Assembly (NCBI RefSeq): GCF_037055325.1
Contig: NZ_CP146373.1
Coordinates: 1,364,001-1,428,000 of the forward strand
Origin: Arachnia propionica
Lineage (GTDB): Bacteria; Actinomycetota; Actinomycetes; Propionibacteriales; Propionibacteriaceae
DNA: 64,000 bases
Direction of reading: 5' to 3'
Shown here: piece after piece, positions 24,011-32,885 of the stretch
How the letters are laid out: every line of letters starts with the position of its first letter
How positions within the stretch are numbered: position 1 is the stretch's first letter
Program-made: the position numbers and the translations under genes
Notes under the pieces: generated by a model
Seen by the model: the letters and a program-made list of their open reading frames with translations, nothing else
The model's database searches: none
Told to the model about the DNA's origin: nothing

Positions 24011-27000
24011 ATGGCCAGCCGTATCGCCAGTGGGGAAGCTCCTCTGGCGTGGTATCCGGGTCGGGCGGGATACTGGTACCGGTTCTACACGGGTGCTCGG
24101 TGGAGGGCGGAGCTCATGGCGATGGCGAAGCAGGCCGAGTTGGTGGACGCGCTGGCAGCCGTCGCGGTCAGCGCACTGAGCGAACCCCTCGGAGCGATTG
24201 GGGTGAGCGCCGCCGGCGAGCTGGTGAAGCTCCTCCGGAACGCCCGGGGTCGAACGTCTGAGGAACGGGAGCTGCGGAAACAGGTCCGGGAAGCGATCAG
24301 CGCTTGGGCCGAGGGCGAACGCCTCGACCCCGACGTCGTGGACCGCGGGCTGGGGTGGGCGATCGAGTACGTTCAGGCAGCCGGATGCCAGCACGAATTG
24401 ATCGCCGACGCGGATTTCGACCCCAGGCGAGCAGCCGAGGCCGTGCTCACGCAGGCCAAGGCGAGGGATAAGCATTGGGGAACGGACCCCGAGTACGGCG
24501 TCGCAGAGCGTGCCGTGCACATCACCTATAACGCACTGTGCCCGAAGCTCAAGGCCGAGGGCGGTGTGGTTCTCGCGGCGATCCAGGCGTCTCGGAACGA
24601 GATACGCGGCAGCATCGACCAGTTGCGCGAGGACCTGCTGGGAGTAGCGAACAGACATGAACTGAGCGAATACTTGAAAAACCAGATTCGGGACTGGGAT
24701 TACTCGCCGTGGACTCAAGGCCGGGAGTGGACCCAGGATCGGCGACCGTCGCAGCTGGAGCGGACGCTGGAGATCGAGGACGAGCACAAAACCATGTCCC
24801 CGGCAAAGGCCTTGGAAGGGGTCTGGCTGTTGACGGTGCTGGGCGGCCCGGGCTCAGGTAAAACGTGGCTCGCTCGGCGCATCGCGCGTGAGGCCGCCGA
24901 GACGGCGCTGGAGCAGCTCCGGGACCCACGGGTGGATCCCGCGTCGGTCGAGCTTCCCTTGTTCACCACGGTGGCCGAGTGGATCAAACGGCACGAAACC
25001 GGCTTCGAGGGGCTGGTCGAGGCGGCGCTTCCACATGAATCGCGGGAGAAGATTCGCCGGCTGGTCCTAAGCCCGGGGGCGCGGGTGTTGGCGGTGGCGG
25101 ACTCCCTGGACGAAGGCGTCTCGGTTAACAGCGCCAGGACGTTGCTCAACTCCTTGACAAGTACGCCGGGTCGGCGGTTGGTGGTGACGTCGCGGCCCGA
25201 GGCGTGGCACAGCGCGGCCGCAGGCCTGCGTGCAACGCAAGACACCCGGGTCGGTACCCTCACCGAGCTGCGCTATCCCAAGGATGTCCACGGCTACATC
25301 AAGGCCTGGTTTACAAAGAACCCGCCAACGGCCCAGCATCTGATCCGGCAACTCGAAGAACGACATGAACTCCGCACCACCGCGACCAGCCCGCTGCTGC
25401 TGACTTTCTACTGCATGCTGACCGAGCAGGAACCGAATCAGGAGTTGCCGAGACGCCGCCGGGAACTCTACCGAACCATCATCGACCTGCTGCTGGCCGG
25501 AGGCTGGGCGACGGCGGCGGAGCACGTCAACACGGACGCATGCCGCGCAATCCTGCAGCAGTGGGCCTGGGAGGCCGTCAAGGACGCGGTCACTCCCGCG
25601 GGGCTGGGTGTTTGGCCCGAGACGATCACGACGAACCGCACCACGCCCAACGTGTCGACAGCTGTGGAGCGTGCCCTTGACAATGTCGCACCCAAACAGG
25701 AGCACTCCCGCTCCAGCTTCTACGACCACGAATGGGTCAAGCGCCGGTTCCTGCACCGCACCCTGTGGGAGTACCTAGTGTCCGAACACATAGCCACTTT
25801 CTCAGCCACCAAGGCGGCAAAAGCGCTGCTGCCCCACATCTGGTTCGACCCGGAGTGGCGAGTCACCCTACCCATGACCGTCGCCGCCCATAGAAGGCGC
25901 AGCAAGCTGGTTGATCTACTCTGGGCCTACCACTCGGATAGCCCAACCCCAGCCCAGAAAGTAGTCAACGGTCGTCTCAAAGAACTCGTGCTGGAAGTGG
26001 CCGCCCAGACCGATCCGGAAGACTGGAACAAGGCAAACCGAGCCCGGGTTCGAACCCTGAGAAACAGGTTCGCGTCCTACCACCTCGACCTGATCACCAG
26101 TTCCGCTCACTGGGGTAACCCCAACCGCACGGAGGCGATCATCGCAGCACTACCCAACACTAACCCGAACAGGATTCCCTGCCGAGTCCACATGCTCTTG
26201 GAACTGGAACCAACCGAAACAGAACAAACACAAGCCCGCCACACCATCACCACAGCACTAACAATCGAAACCAACCCAAGGGAACTCAACTACCTAATCG
26301 AAGCATTCTTGAAACTGAACCCAACCGAAACAGAACGAACACAAGCCCGCCACACCATCACCACAAAAATCCCCAACACCAGCCCATGGGGGATCAACGA
26401 CCTAATCGACGCACTGCTGAAACTAGACCCAACCGATACAGAACGAACACAAGCCCGCCACACCATCACCACAGCACTAACAATCGAAACCAACCCGGAG
26501 AAGGTCAAGTATCTAATCAACGCACTGCTGAAACTGAACCCAACCGATACAGAACGAACACAAGCCCGCCACGCCATCACCACAGCACTAGCACTCGAAA
26601 CCAACCCGTGGGGGGTCAACAATCTAATCAACGCACTGCTGAAACTAGACCCAACCAATACAGAACGAACACAAGCCCGCCACGCCATCACCACAGCACT
26701 AGCACTCGAAACCAACCCGTGGGGGGTCAACAATCTAATCAACACGCTGCTGAAACTGAACCCAACCAAAACAGAACGAAAACAAGCCCTCCACACCATC
26801 ACCACAAAAATCCCCAACACCAACCCATGGGGGATCAACTACCTAATCGACGCACTGCTGAAACTGAACCCAACCGAAACAGAACGAACACAAGCCCGCC
26901 ACACCATCACCACAAAAATCCCCAACACCAACCCATGGGGGATCAACTACCTAATCGACGCACTGCTGAAACTGAACACAACCAACACAGAACGAACACA

Positions 27001-28018
27001 AGCCCTCCACACCATCACCACAGCACTAGCACTCGAAACCACCCCAAGGGAACTCAACTACCTAATCGAAGCATTCTTGAAACTGAACCCAACCAAAACA
27101 GAACGAACACAAGCCCTCCACACCATCACCACAGCACTAGCACTCGAAACCAACCCGTGGGGGGTCAACAATCTAATCAACGCACTGCTGAAACTAGACC
27201 CAACCAATACAGAACGAACACAAGCCCGCCACGCCATCACCACAGCACTAGCACTCGAAACCACCCCGTGGGGGGTCAACAATCTAATCAACGCACTGCT
27301 GAAACTAGACCCAACCAAAACAGAACGAAAACAAGCCCTCCACACCATCACCACAGCACTCCAACTCCCCAAAACCACCCCAAGGGGGGTCAACAATCTA
27401 ATCAACACGCTGCTGAAACTAGACCCAACCAAAACAGAACGAACACAAGCCCTCCACACCATCACCACAGCACTCCAACTCCCCAAAACCACGCCAAGGG
27501 GGGTCAACAATCTAATCAACACGCTGCTGAAACTGAACCCAACCAACACAGAACGAACACAAGCCCTCCACACCATCACCACAAAAATCCCCAACACCAG
27601 CCCATGGGAGATCAACGACCTAATCGACGCACTGCTGAAACTGAACCCAACCAACACAGAACGAACACAAGCCCTCCACACCATCACCACAAAAATCCCC
27701 AACACCAGCCCATGGGGGATCAACGACCTAATCGACGCACTGCTGAAACTGAACCCAACCAACACAGAACGAACACAAGCCCTCCACACCATCACCACAG
27801 CACTAACAATCGAAACCAACCCGGAGAAGGTCAAGTATCTAATCGACACGCTGTTGAAACTAGACCCAACCGACACAGAACGAACACAAGCCCTCCACAC
27901 CATCACCACAACACTCCCCCACGCTGACTCAAGGGTCCTTTACCACTTAGTGGGTCTTCTGCGTCAGCTCTGCCCGGTGCACAATTGGCTTGCGGCGCTC
28001 GGCATTGAAGGCACATGA
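24011..28018 (+). CDS. NACHT-domain STAND NTPase with mosaic C-terminal repeat array
   Basis: 1335 residues from ATG 24011 (AGGA nearby); TTG 23912, ATG 23921 and ATG 24116 (strong GGAGGGCGGAG) are alternatives. Order: a DUF2510-like start (WYP at 14-16, then RFYTGARW); a helical domain (~35-260); NACHT with P-loop GGPGSGKT (278-285), Walker B VLAVADSLDE (359-368) and TSRP (393-396); a helical arm; and 16 tandem 36-38-residue repeats (735-1322) of two predicted helices each. STAND NTPases oligomerise when the C-terminal sensor detects a ligand, and many bacterial NACHT proteins are anti-phage sensors. The effector is probably the N-terminal helical domain. Repeat codons (ACA, CTA, GAA, AAA) differ sharply from the high-GC surroundings. 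Confidence 0.85.
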   Translation: MASRIASGEAPLAWYPGRAGYWYRFYTGARWRAELMAMAKQAELVDALAAVAVSALSEPLGAIGVSAAGELVKLLRNARGRTSEERELRKQVREAISAWAEGERLDPDVVDRGLGWAIEYVQAAGCQHELIADADFDPRRAAEAVLTQAKARDKHWGTDPEYGVAERAVHITYNALCPKLKAEGGVVLAAIQASRNEIRGSIDQLREDLLGVANRHELSEYLKNQIRDWDYSPWTQGREWTQDRRPSQLERTLEIEDEHKTMSPAKALEGVWLLTVLGGPGSGKTWLARRIAREAAETALEQLRDPRVDPASVELPLFTTVAEWIKRHETGFEGLVEAALPHESREKIRRLVLSPGARVLAVADSLDEGVSVNSARTLLNSLTSTPGRRLVVTSRPEAWHSAAAGLRATQDTRVGTLTELRYPKDVHGYIKAWFTKNPPTAQHLIRQLEERHELRTTATSPLLLTFYCMLTEQEPNQELPRRRRELYRTIIDLLLAGGWATAAEHVNTDACRAILQQWAWEAVKDAVTPAGLGVWPETITTNRTTPNVSTAVERALDNVAPKQEHSRSSFYDHEWVKRRFLHRTLWEYLVSEHIATFSATKAAKALLPHIWFDPEWRVTLPMTVAAHRRRSKLVDLLWAYHSDSPTPAQKVVNGRLKELVLEVAAQTDPEDWNKANRARVRTLRNRFASYHLDLITSSAHWGNPNRTEAIIAALPNTNPNRIPCRVHMLLELEPTETEQTQARHTITTALTIETNPRELNYLIEAFLKLNPTETERTQARHTITTKIPNTSPWGINDLIDALLKLDPTDTERTQARHTITTALTIETNPEKVKYLINALLKLNPTDTERTQARHAITTALALETNPWGVNNLINALLKLDPTNTERTQARHAITTALALETNPWGVNNLINTLLKLNPTKTERKQALHTITTKIPNTNPWGINYLIDALLKLNPTETERTQARHTITTKIPNTNPWGINYLIDALLKLNTTNTERTQALHTITTALALETTPRELNYLIEAFLKLNPTKTERTQALHTITTALALETNPWGVNNLINALLKLDPTNTERTQARHAITTALALETTPWGVNNLINALLKLDPTKTERKQALHTITTALQLPKTTPRGVNNLINTLLKLDPTKTERTQALHTITTALQLPKTTPRGVNNLINTLLKLNPTNTERTQALHTITTKIPNTSPWEINDLIDALLKLNPTNTERTQALHTITTKIPNTSPWGINDLIDALLKLNPTNTERTQALHTITTALTIETNPEKVKYLIDTLLKLDPTDTERTQALHTITTTLPHADSRVLYHLVGLLRQLCPVHNWLAALGIEGT
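26213..27976 (+). repeat. Array of 16 coding repeats (108-114 bp) in the NACHT gene
   Basis: Sixteen units follow the scheme T-x-TER-x-QA-x-H, then a loop class, then a second helix and LLKLNP/LLKLDP. Unit lengths are 36, 37 or 38 residues according to the loop: KIPNTS/N (units 2, 6, 7, 13, 14), ALTIET (1, 3, 15), ALALET (4, 5, 8, 9, 10) and ALQLPKT (11, 12). Unit 16 is degenerate. Unit 8 joins the ALALET loop to the RELNYLIEAF helix otherwise seen only in unit 1, so units have recombined. The coding strand is rich in A and C and poor in G and T. Confidence 0.9.
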
Positions 28019-28346
28019 TCGCGACGTACCCACGAGCGCCGACTATCACTGATAACATCCGCCATTGATCGGGCAGGCTGAATCCTTACAACGCACACCG
28101 CCCCTAGCCTCGTCGCGTCGCGGACCCACGGCATGTAAGCGCCGTCCGTACAGGCACTCACATACACACAACGATTTCAGCGGATTGCCCTGGAGGACCG
28201 GTGACGCCGACCATCGAAGCAGGCGAACACACCGATGACACGTCGCTTCACGACTCCCTACAACCCCATACGCTCCAACTCGCCTGAATCGGCATTCACC
28301 TCGGTCTGAATTAGTCGCAAACACCACCCGAGAGCCGTATTTCGCT
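28019..28346. other. Intergenic region with no recognised gene
   Basis: Between the NACHT stop and the small helix-turn-helix-like gene. The short open frames on either strand have no ribosome site and look like accidental high-GC frames; no hairpin of note was seen. Confidence 0.5.
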
Positions 28347-28589
28347 ATGGCCCGAAATGCCGAAGGATCTCATGGAACCCACGCGACACTGTCACATGCG
28401 ACCCGGTCCGAGATTCTCACCTACCTCAAGGACAAGGGCTACGCCTGCGCCGGCCAGATCGCCGAGGACTTGGGCATCGCCAACTCCATGCTCTCCGGTC
28501 GCCTCACGATCACAAAACCGCGTGACTGCTCGTCTCGCGCCAACCTGGCCACCATCGAGGACCTCATCGTGTCCCTACAAACGCAGTAG
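28347..28589 (+). CDS. Small helix-turn-helix-like protein
   Basis: 80 residues. The stretch ILTYLKDKGYACAGQIAEDL followed by GIANSMLSGRLT has the spacing of a helix-turn-helix (AGQIAEDLGIANSMLSGRL), and the remainder is a single helix. No strong Shine-Dalgarno; ATG 28347 follows a weak GAGAG. Its position directly after the NACHT gene raises the possibility that it regulates that locus, but no binding site can be assigned to it. It could also be a gene remnant. Confidence 0.45.
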   Translation: MARNAEGSHGTHATLSHATRSEILTYLKDKGYACAGQIAEDLGIANSMLSGRLTITKPRDCSSRANLATIEDLIVSLQTQ

Positions 28590-28737
28590 ATGGTCAGGAA
28601 TCGGTTGGCCAGGCTCCGTTTTCCAGACGTTCATCTCAGGGAAGTGGTGTGTGAGGGCCACCCACCTTCATCCTCGAGAACCACGTGAACATCATCGCTA
28701 CCGGGGCGACGTCCCAGCACCACAGTGGAGACGAGGA

Positions 28738-28776
28738 ATCGCTGGTCGTAAAAACCGACTATCCACGACCAGCGAT
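28738..28776 (-). terminator. Hairpin after the dehydrogenase operon
   Basis: Perfect 12-bp inverted repeat ATCGCTGGTCGT/ACGACCAGCGAT (28738-28749 and 28765-28776) with a 15-nt loop, 11 bp beyond the stop of the MDR dehydrogenase gene. Read on the minus strand the loop ends in five T, so it is not a textbook terminator, but the position suits the end of the seven-gene operon. Confidence 0.5.
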
Positions 28777-28787
28777 CGTTGACGGGA

Positions 28788-30389
28788 TCACTCCCCCGCC
28801 AGCAGAGCCTCCTCAGCCTCCTTCGTCCAGCGGCCATTCTTCAGCTTCGCCGCGACGTGCGGGAGCCTGGTCTCCAGCTCGGCCAGGCGGATCAGGCCGA
28901 GGTCGTGCAGCGACGGGAAGACCATGATCTTTCCTCCCGAGGTGCGGTTGATGACTGAACCGATGGCGTCGGCGAAGCCCGCCATGCCGGTGATGGCGTC
29001 GAGGGAGATGGTGGTGTCGATCACACCGTCCTCGATCTTTCGCAGCACCGTGCGCATGTCCGAGACGTCCGAACCGGAGGTGCCCAGCATGAACACGCGG
29101 CGCTCGATGATGCCCTGGAGGTCGAAGTCACCGAAGGTGCCCGCGGGGATGCCCGCGAAGGCGTTGACGATCGCACCCTCACCGGCTAGATCGACGGCCT
29201 GCGAGACCAGCGCCGGCACCGGCACCATGCAGGACAGGTGGGTGTAGCCGGGTTTCAGTGGGGCGGCGCTGGTGTTGACGATCTTCAGCGGCACCTCCCT
29301 GGCCTCGGCCACTGGCCCCACGACCCCGCGCAGATGCTCCAGGCGTTCGTCGCTCACGTCGGTGCCCGTGACGGTGACGCCCGGCACCCCGGAGGTGACG
29401 GCCCGCATGGTGTGCATCTGCCCCATCGGACCGGCGGCCCCAATGATCGCCACCTTGTCGCCGGTGCGCAGCTCACCCGTCGCGGGAATCCAGGCGTAGC
29501 CGTCGGCGGGATCGTCGCCGGTGGTGCCGCAGAACCGGATGAAGTCGTAGTGCACGCGACCGATGTCCAGGCTCACCGTGCGGTCGATCCGTCCGCCGCC
29601 CAGCACGACGCACAGCACGCCGCGCGTGCCGAGCAGCTTCGCGCAGGCCTCGATCACCTCGGCATCGGAGCAGAAACAGACGATGTCGTCGAAGGTCTCC
29701 CCGCCCAGCCCCGCGACCTCCTCCGGATCGGCCAGCACCGTCTCCGCTGGTTGGTGCTGCGAGGTGAGGGCGCCGAGGTCACCGTCGCCGACCACCAGCA
29801 GCCGACCACCGTCGGCGACGTGATTGCGCTCCGCCCAGGCGTAAGAACCCTCCACGGTGGCCCACGGCTCGATCAGCCCGACGGCGGCCGCCGACGGCCC
29901 GTCAGTGACGTGGATCAGGAACTCCTCACCCGACGGCGAGACCACGCAGCGTTCGTCGATGACGACGTACTCCTGCAACGCACCCTCGAAGTTGTAGCCG
30001 AAGGCACCATTCGATTTCGGCGTGCGCAGGTGCTTCCAGTCGGCCTGCACCAGCACCCGGTCCCCCACCGTGAAGTGCGTCACCCGTTCCCCGACAGCGA
30101 TGATGCGACCCACCGGTTCATGACCGGGCACCGTCGCCTGCCCGCCCGGACGGTAACCCGGGATCTCGGCGAGGGCCTCGGGAGCGATCCCCGAAATCAC
30201 CTCCGCCTTGCGCGGATGGGAATCGAAGGCGTGCAGCAGTTTGGTGTCGCTGAAACAGATGCCGCACGCCTCCACCTTGAGCAGCATCTGGTGGGGCCCC
30301 ACCTCGTCGACCGGTTTGGCGGGGTTGAGCACGAACTCGTCGACCCCGACGATCTGAATGGCGTGCTGGGTGGCGGGAATGTCACTCAT
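28788..30389 (-). CDS. Zinc-type medium-chain dehydrogenase (MDR), long form
   Basis: 533 residues, longer than the usual ~350 of the family. The N-terminal GroES-like domain has VEACGICFSDTKLLHAF (metal-binding Cys region), VPGHEPVGRIIAVGERV and the DRVLVQADW strand. A first nucleotide-binding-like strand LLVVGDGDLGAL and a second VAIIGAAGPMGQMH suggest an enlarged or duplicated Rossmann region. Long MDR proteins of this shape include L-sorbose-1-phosphate-reductase-like enzymes, so a polyol- or ketose-phosphate oxidoreductase is a reasonable guess. Last gene of the operon, 24 nt after the SDR gene. Confidence 0.8.
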   Translation of the reverse strand: MSDIPATQHAIQIVGVDEFVLNPAKPVDEVGPHQMLLKVEACGICFSDTKLLHAFDSHPRKAEVISGIAPEALAEIPGYRPGGQATVPGHEPVGRIIAVGERVTHFTVGDRVLVQADWKHLRTPKSNGAFGYNFEGALQEYVVIDERCVVSPSGEEFLIHVTDGPSAAAVGLIEPWATVEGSYAWAERNHVADGGRLLVVGDGDLGALTSQHQPAETVLADPEEVAGLGGETFDDIVCFCSDAEVIEACAKLLGTRGVLCVVLGGGRIDRTVSLDIGRVHYDFIRFCGTTGDDPADGYAWIPATGELRTGDKVAIIGAAGPMGQMHTMRAVTSGVPGVTVTGTDVSDERLEHLRGVVGPVAEAREVPLKIVNTSAAPLKPGYTHLSCMVPVPALVSQAVDLAGEGAIVNAFAGIPAGTFGDFDLQGIIERRVFMLGTSGSDVSDMRTVLRKIEDGVIDTTISLDAITGMAGFADAIGSVINRTSGGKIMVFPSLHDLGLIRLAELETRLPHVAAKLKNGRWTKEAEEALLAGE

Positions 30390-30413
30390 GTTTCTTCCTT
30401 CGGTTTCTCGGGT

Positions 30414-31418
30414 TCAGGCGCTGAGCATGACCTGGCCGCCCGTGACAGGCACGGCCTGGCCAGTTTCATAGGCCTGTTCGACGATGTAGTAGATGGCGCG
30501 CAGCACGTCGATGCCGGTGGTGCCGCGGCGCATCGGCACCTTGGCCTCGTAGAACGCCCGCACGTCCTCGATCGTTGTCGCACCGGGTACCTTCCCGGAT
30601 TTGAGGTACTGCACAAACAATCCCCGGTCAGGGTCGGACCACAGCGGGCCGTCATAGAAGTTCCCGGGGCACACGGCGTTGACCTTGATTCCGTGTTCGA
30701 CAAGTTCCAGCGCAAACGACTGCACCAGACCGATGCCACCAAACTTGGAGCCGGCGTAGGCGGCGTTCTTGTTGGAGCCGACAAGCCCGGATTTCGAATT
30801 AATCTGGATGATGTCGGTGAGCCACCCGGGCGCGGCCTCGTGCTGGCGCACCAGAAGACCGCCCAGGTGTTTGGTGACGAGGAAGAACGCGACGTAGTTG
30901 ATGTCAGTAGAAAGCCTGAAAGCGGAGGCATCCTGTTCCAGCACAGATCCGGCGCGCACGACCCCGGCGTTGGAGATCACCAGATCGAGCCCGCCCGCGA
31001 CCCGCTCCACCTCGGCGACCATCGCGGCGACGGATTCCTCGTCGGCGACGTTCACTGTGATGGGGTGGGTGAGGTCCGCTCCGAGCTCCGCACACTTGGC
31101 GGCGGCCCCGTCGCCGTTGAGGTCGGCGATGAAAACGAAACACCCCTGGTCGACAAGGCCCTTGGCGATTTCCGCGCCGAAACCCTGCGCGCCGCCGGTG
31201 ACCAGGGCGACGCGACCGCTGATCTCGCGTTCACCGCGCGGGGTGGCGGTGACCTCGTAGGTCTCCTCCTCCAGCCGTACCACCACGGGCAGTGAGACGT
31301 CGGCGGGGATGGTGGTCTCGTCGAGGACGATGGTGGCCTCGGCGTCGCTGGGGCGCACCAGGACGGGGCGGTTCAGGGCGGTGAGGAACGCTCCCCTCAC
31401 CTTCGGGGCATTGCTCAT
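30414..31418 (-). CDS. Short-chain dehydrogenase/reductase with ~65-residue N-terminal extension
   Basis: 334 residues. The Rossmann start ALVTGGAQGFGAEIAKGL is at about 71-88, NAG is present in LVISNAGVVRAG, and the catalytic pair is in AYAGSKFGGIGLV (Y-x3-K), after IIQINSKSG. The first 65 residues have no counterpart in classical SDRs and look like a small beta domain. Classical SDRs near 270 residues act on polyols and sugar phosphates such as sorbitol-6-phosphate; the neighbours (MDR, PHP protein) support a polyol or sugar-acid pathway without fixing the substrate. Confidence 0.82.
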   Translation of the reverse strand: MSNAPKVRGAFLTALNRPVLVRPSDAEATIVLDETTIPADVSLPVVVRLEEETYEVTATPRGEREISGRVALVTGGAQGFGAEIAKGLVDQGCFVFIADLNGDGAAAKCAELGADLTHPITVNVADEESVAAMVAEVERVAGGLDLVISNAGVVRAGSVLEQDASAFRLSTDINYVAFFLVTKHLGGLLVRQHEAAPGWLTDIIQINSKSGLVGSNKNAAYAGSKFGGIGLVQSFALELVEHGIKVNAVCPGNFYDGPLWSDPDRGLFVQYLKSGKVPGATTIEDVRAFYEAKVPMRRGTTGIDVLRAIYYIVEQAYETGQAVPVTGGQVMLSA

Positions 31419-31440
31419 GATGGTCTCCCGGTTTCAGGTT

Positions 31441-32745
31441 TCACAGTCTGGGGGCGGTGGCGGCGAGTTCGGTGGCGTCGGCACCGTCTGCCAGGGCGCG
31501 GCCGAGGGGGGCGAACGCGGCGATGCGGGCGGCGAGCCGCTCTGGTCGTGGCCGGCCCTCGCCGAGGATGTGCAGCGACGGGTCGACGGAGGTCAGGGCC
31601 TCGTGGGCGACGAGCGCCCAGGTGGCCTCGTTGAGTGCCGCGAACCCGGGATCCCGCAACTCGGGACAAGTGAACGACTGCCGGGGCTGGTTGATGTCCA
31701 CCCCGGAGATCTCGTACATGCCGTGGCGGGTGGCGAGGTCGTGGATGCGGCGCAGCTGCTGGGGTGTGTTGCGGGGTGGCATGTAGGTGACGGCCCGCAG
31801 TCCGCGGTCGGCCATGGCGTCGAACAGTTCGTCGAGGTAGTCGTCTTCGAACTTCTCGGCCTTCTTGTCGCCGGTCGGCGAGGCGGAGACATCACCGAGG
31901 TAGGCGTAGGTGGCGATCGCCCCGACGGAGTCGGCGAGGGCCACCACCTCCTCGGCGGTCGGGCATTCGTCGGCGGTGGGTTGGATGTAGATGCTGGCCA
32001 GGTATTCGGATTTCAGCACGCCCAACAGGTCGTAGGTCAGGTGCGGGTTGTCGGCATCGCCCAGGACGCCGGCGAGTTTCGCGGGGACGTCGATGCCCAT
32101 GCCCTGTAGCCCCGCGACCAGGGCTTCACCGCGACCGAAACCGTCAATGAGGGCATCGGCCATGGCCGCCAAGAGGTGGCGTTCGGTGATGCCGCCACCG
32201 GTGGCGTACTGGGAGCGGGCCACCATGTCGGCCTGCGAGTCGAAGGGCGCCAGGCCGAGGCCGGTGAGGATGGAGTTCGCGGCTTCCGCCATCGCGAGGG
32301 TGCGTTCCAGCCGCGCTGCGCGCCGCGGGGCGAGCCACGCATCCACCTCCGCCCTGGCCGGGGCGGGGACTGCCTGCACGGTCATGTAGGCGATCCCCGC
32401 GGAGTCGGGGTTGTTGAGTTTCCTGGTGGCGAAGGGGCCGCCGGGGTCGAAGAAAGCGCGACACTCGAACCCCGTCACGCTGCCCATTCCGAGGATGCGG
32501 GTGGCCTCAGTCATCTCGGCGGCGGCAGCGATGGAGTCGTGATCGACGGAACCGACCACACGCAACCCGGCGCGCCTGGCGCCCAGGGCCGCACCGGAGG
32601 GGGTGTAGGGGCTGAAGGAATAGCAGGTGTGGATGTGGTTGTTGGATTCCACCACCCAGTCGGGGAAGGACTCCTGGTTGGCGACCACCCGCAACGCCGC
32701 CAGCCGTTCCTCAGGCGAGATCCCCGGGTCATTGATCTGATTCAT
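31441..32745 (-). CDS. PHP-domain protein (metal-dependent phosphoesterase-like)
   Basis: 434 residues from ATG 32745 (AGGAAACTC upstream; an ATG at 32772 is in frame). PHP-domain motifs: HIHTCYS (His37, His39), VGSVDHDS (Asp68, His69), GFECRAFF, a mid-chain YAYLGDV and a C-terminal GVDINQPRQ. These supply the metal-binding His/Asp residues of the polymerase-and-histidinol-phosphatase superfamily, so a phosphatase acting on a small sugar phosphate is likely. The central ~180-residue insertion is unusual for minimal PHP enzymes. It sits between the E1 gene, across a 140-bp gap with a hairpin, and the SDR. Confidence 0.75.
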   Translation of the reverse strand: MNQINDPGISPEERLAALRVVANQESFPDWVVESNNHIHTCYSFSPYTPSGAALGARRAGLRVVGSVDHDSIAAAAEMTEATRILGMGSVTGFECRAFFDPGGPFATRKLNNPDSAGIAYMTVQAVPAPARAEVDAWLAPRRAARLERTLAMAEAANSILTGLGLAPFDSQADMVARSQYATGGGITERHLLAAMADALIDGFGRGEALVAGLQGMGIDVPAKLAGVLGDADNPHLTYDLLGVLKSEYLASIYIQPTADECPTAEEVVALADSVGAIATYAYLGDVSASPTGDKKAEKFEDDYLDELFDAMADRGLRAVTYMPPRNTPQQLRRIHDLATRHGMYEISGVDINQPRQSFTCPELRDPGFAALNEATWALVAHEALTSVDPSLHILGEGRPRPERLAARIAAFAPLGRALADGADATELAATAPRL

Positions 32746-32828
32746 GAGTTTCCTGTTCCTCCTCTTCCCCATCGCTTCCCCTCTTCCCCATCGCTTCCCC
32801 AGAACTCGTCGAGCCGGTTCTGCCTTTC

Positions 32829-32876
32829 TCGACGCTGGTTGAGCCGACCCGCGAACACCGGCTCAACCAACGTCGA
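32829..32876. repeat. REP-like inverted repeat / possible intra-operon hairpin
   Basis: 18-bp arms (32829-32846 and 32859-32876) with one mismatch around a 12-nt loop. The arm GGTTGAGCCG is shared with the paired elements at 47868-47999, so this is probably a dispersed palindromic repeat. Between the E1 and PHP genes it could also attenuate or stabilise the message. Confidence 0.6.
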
Positions 32877-32885
32877 AAGGTGGGG

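Noticed and set aside
26290..27927. Long open frames antisense to, and in another plus frame of, the NACHT repeat array
   Set aside because: They arise because each repeat unit is a multiple of three and lacks stops in those frames; they share no start signals and the proteins are low-complexity.
22563..28018. Toxin-antitoxin pair formed by the DUF4143 ATPase and the NACHT protein
   Set aside because: The genes are divergent, both are large NTPases, and neither has toxin or antitoxin features; a sensor/defence or accessory system fits better.
29238..31295. A 685-codon plus-strand frame opposite the MDR and SDR genes
   Set aside because: Same reason: it mirrors conserved minus-strand genes and has no recognisable protein features.
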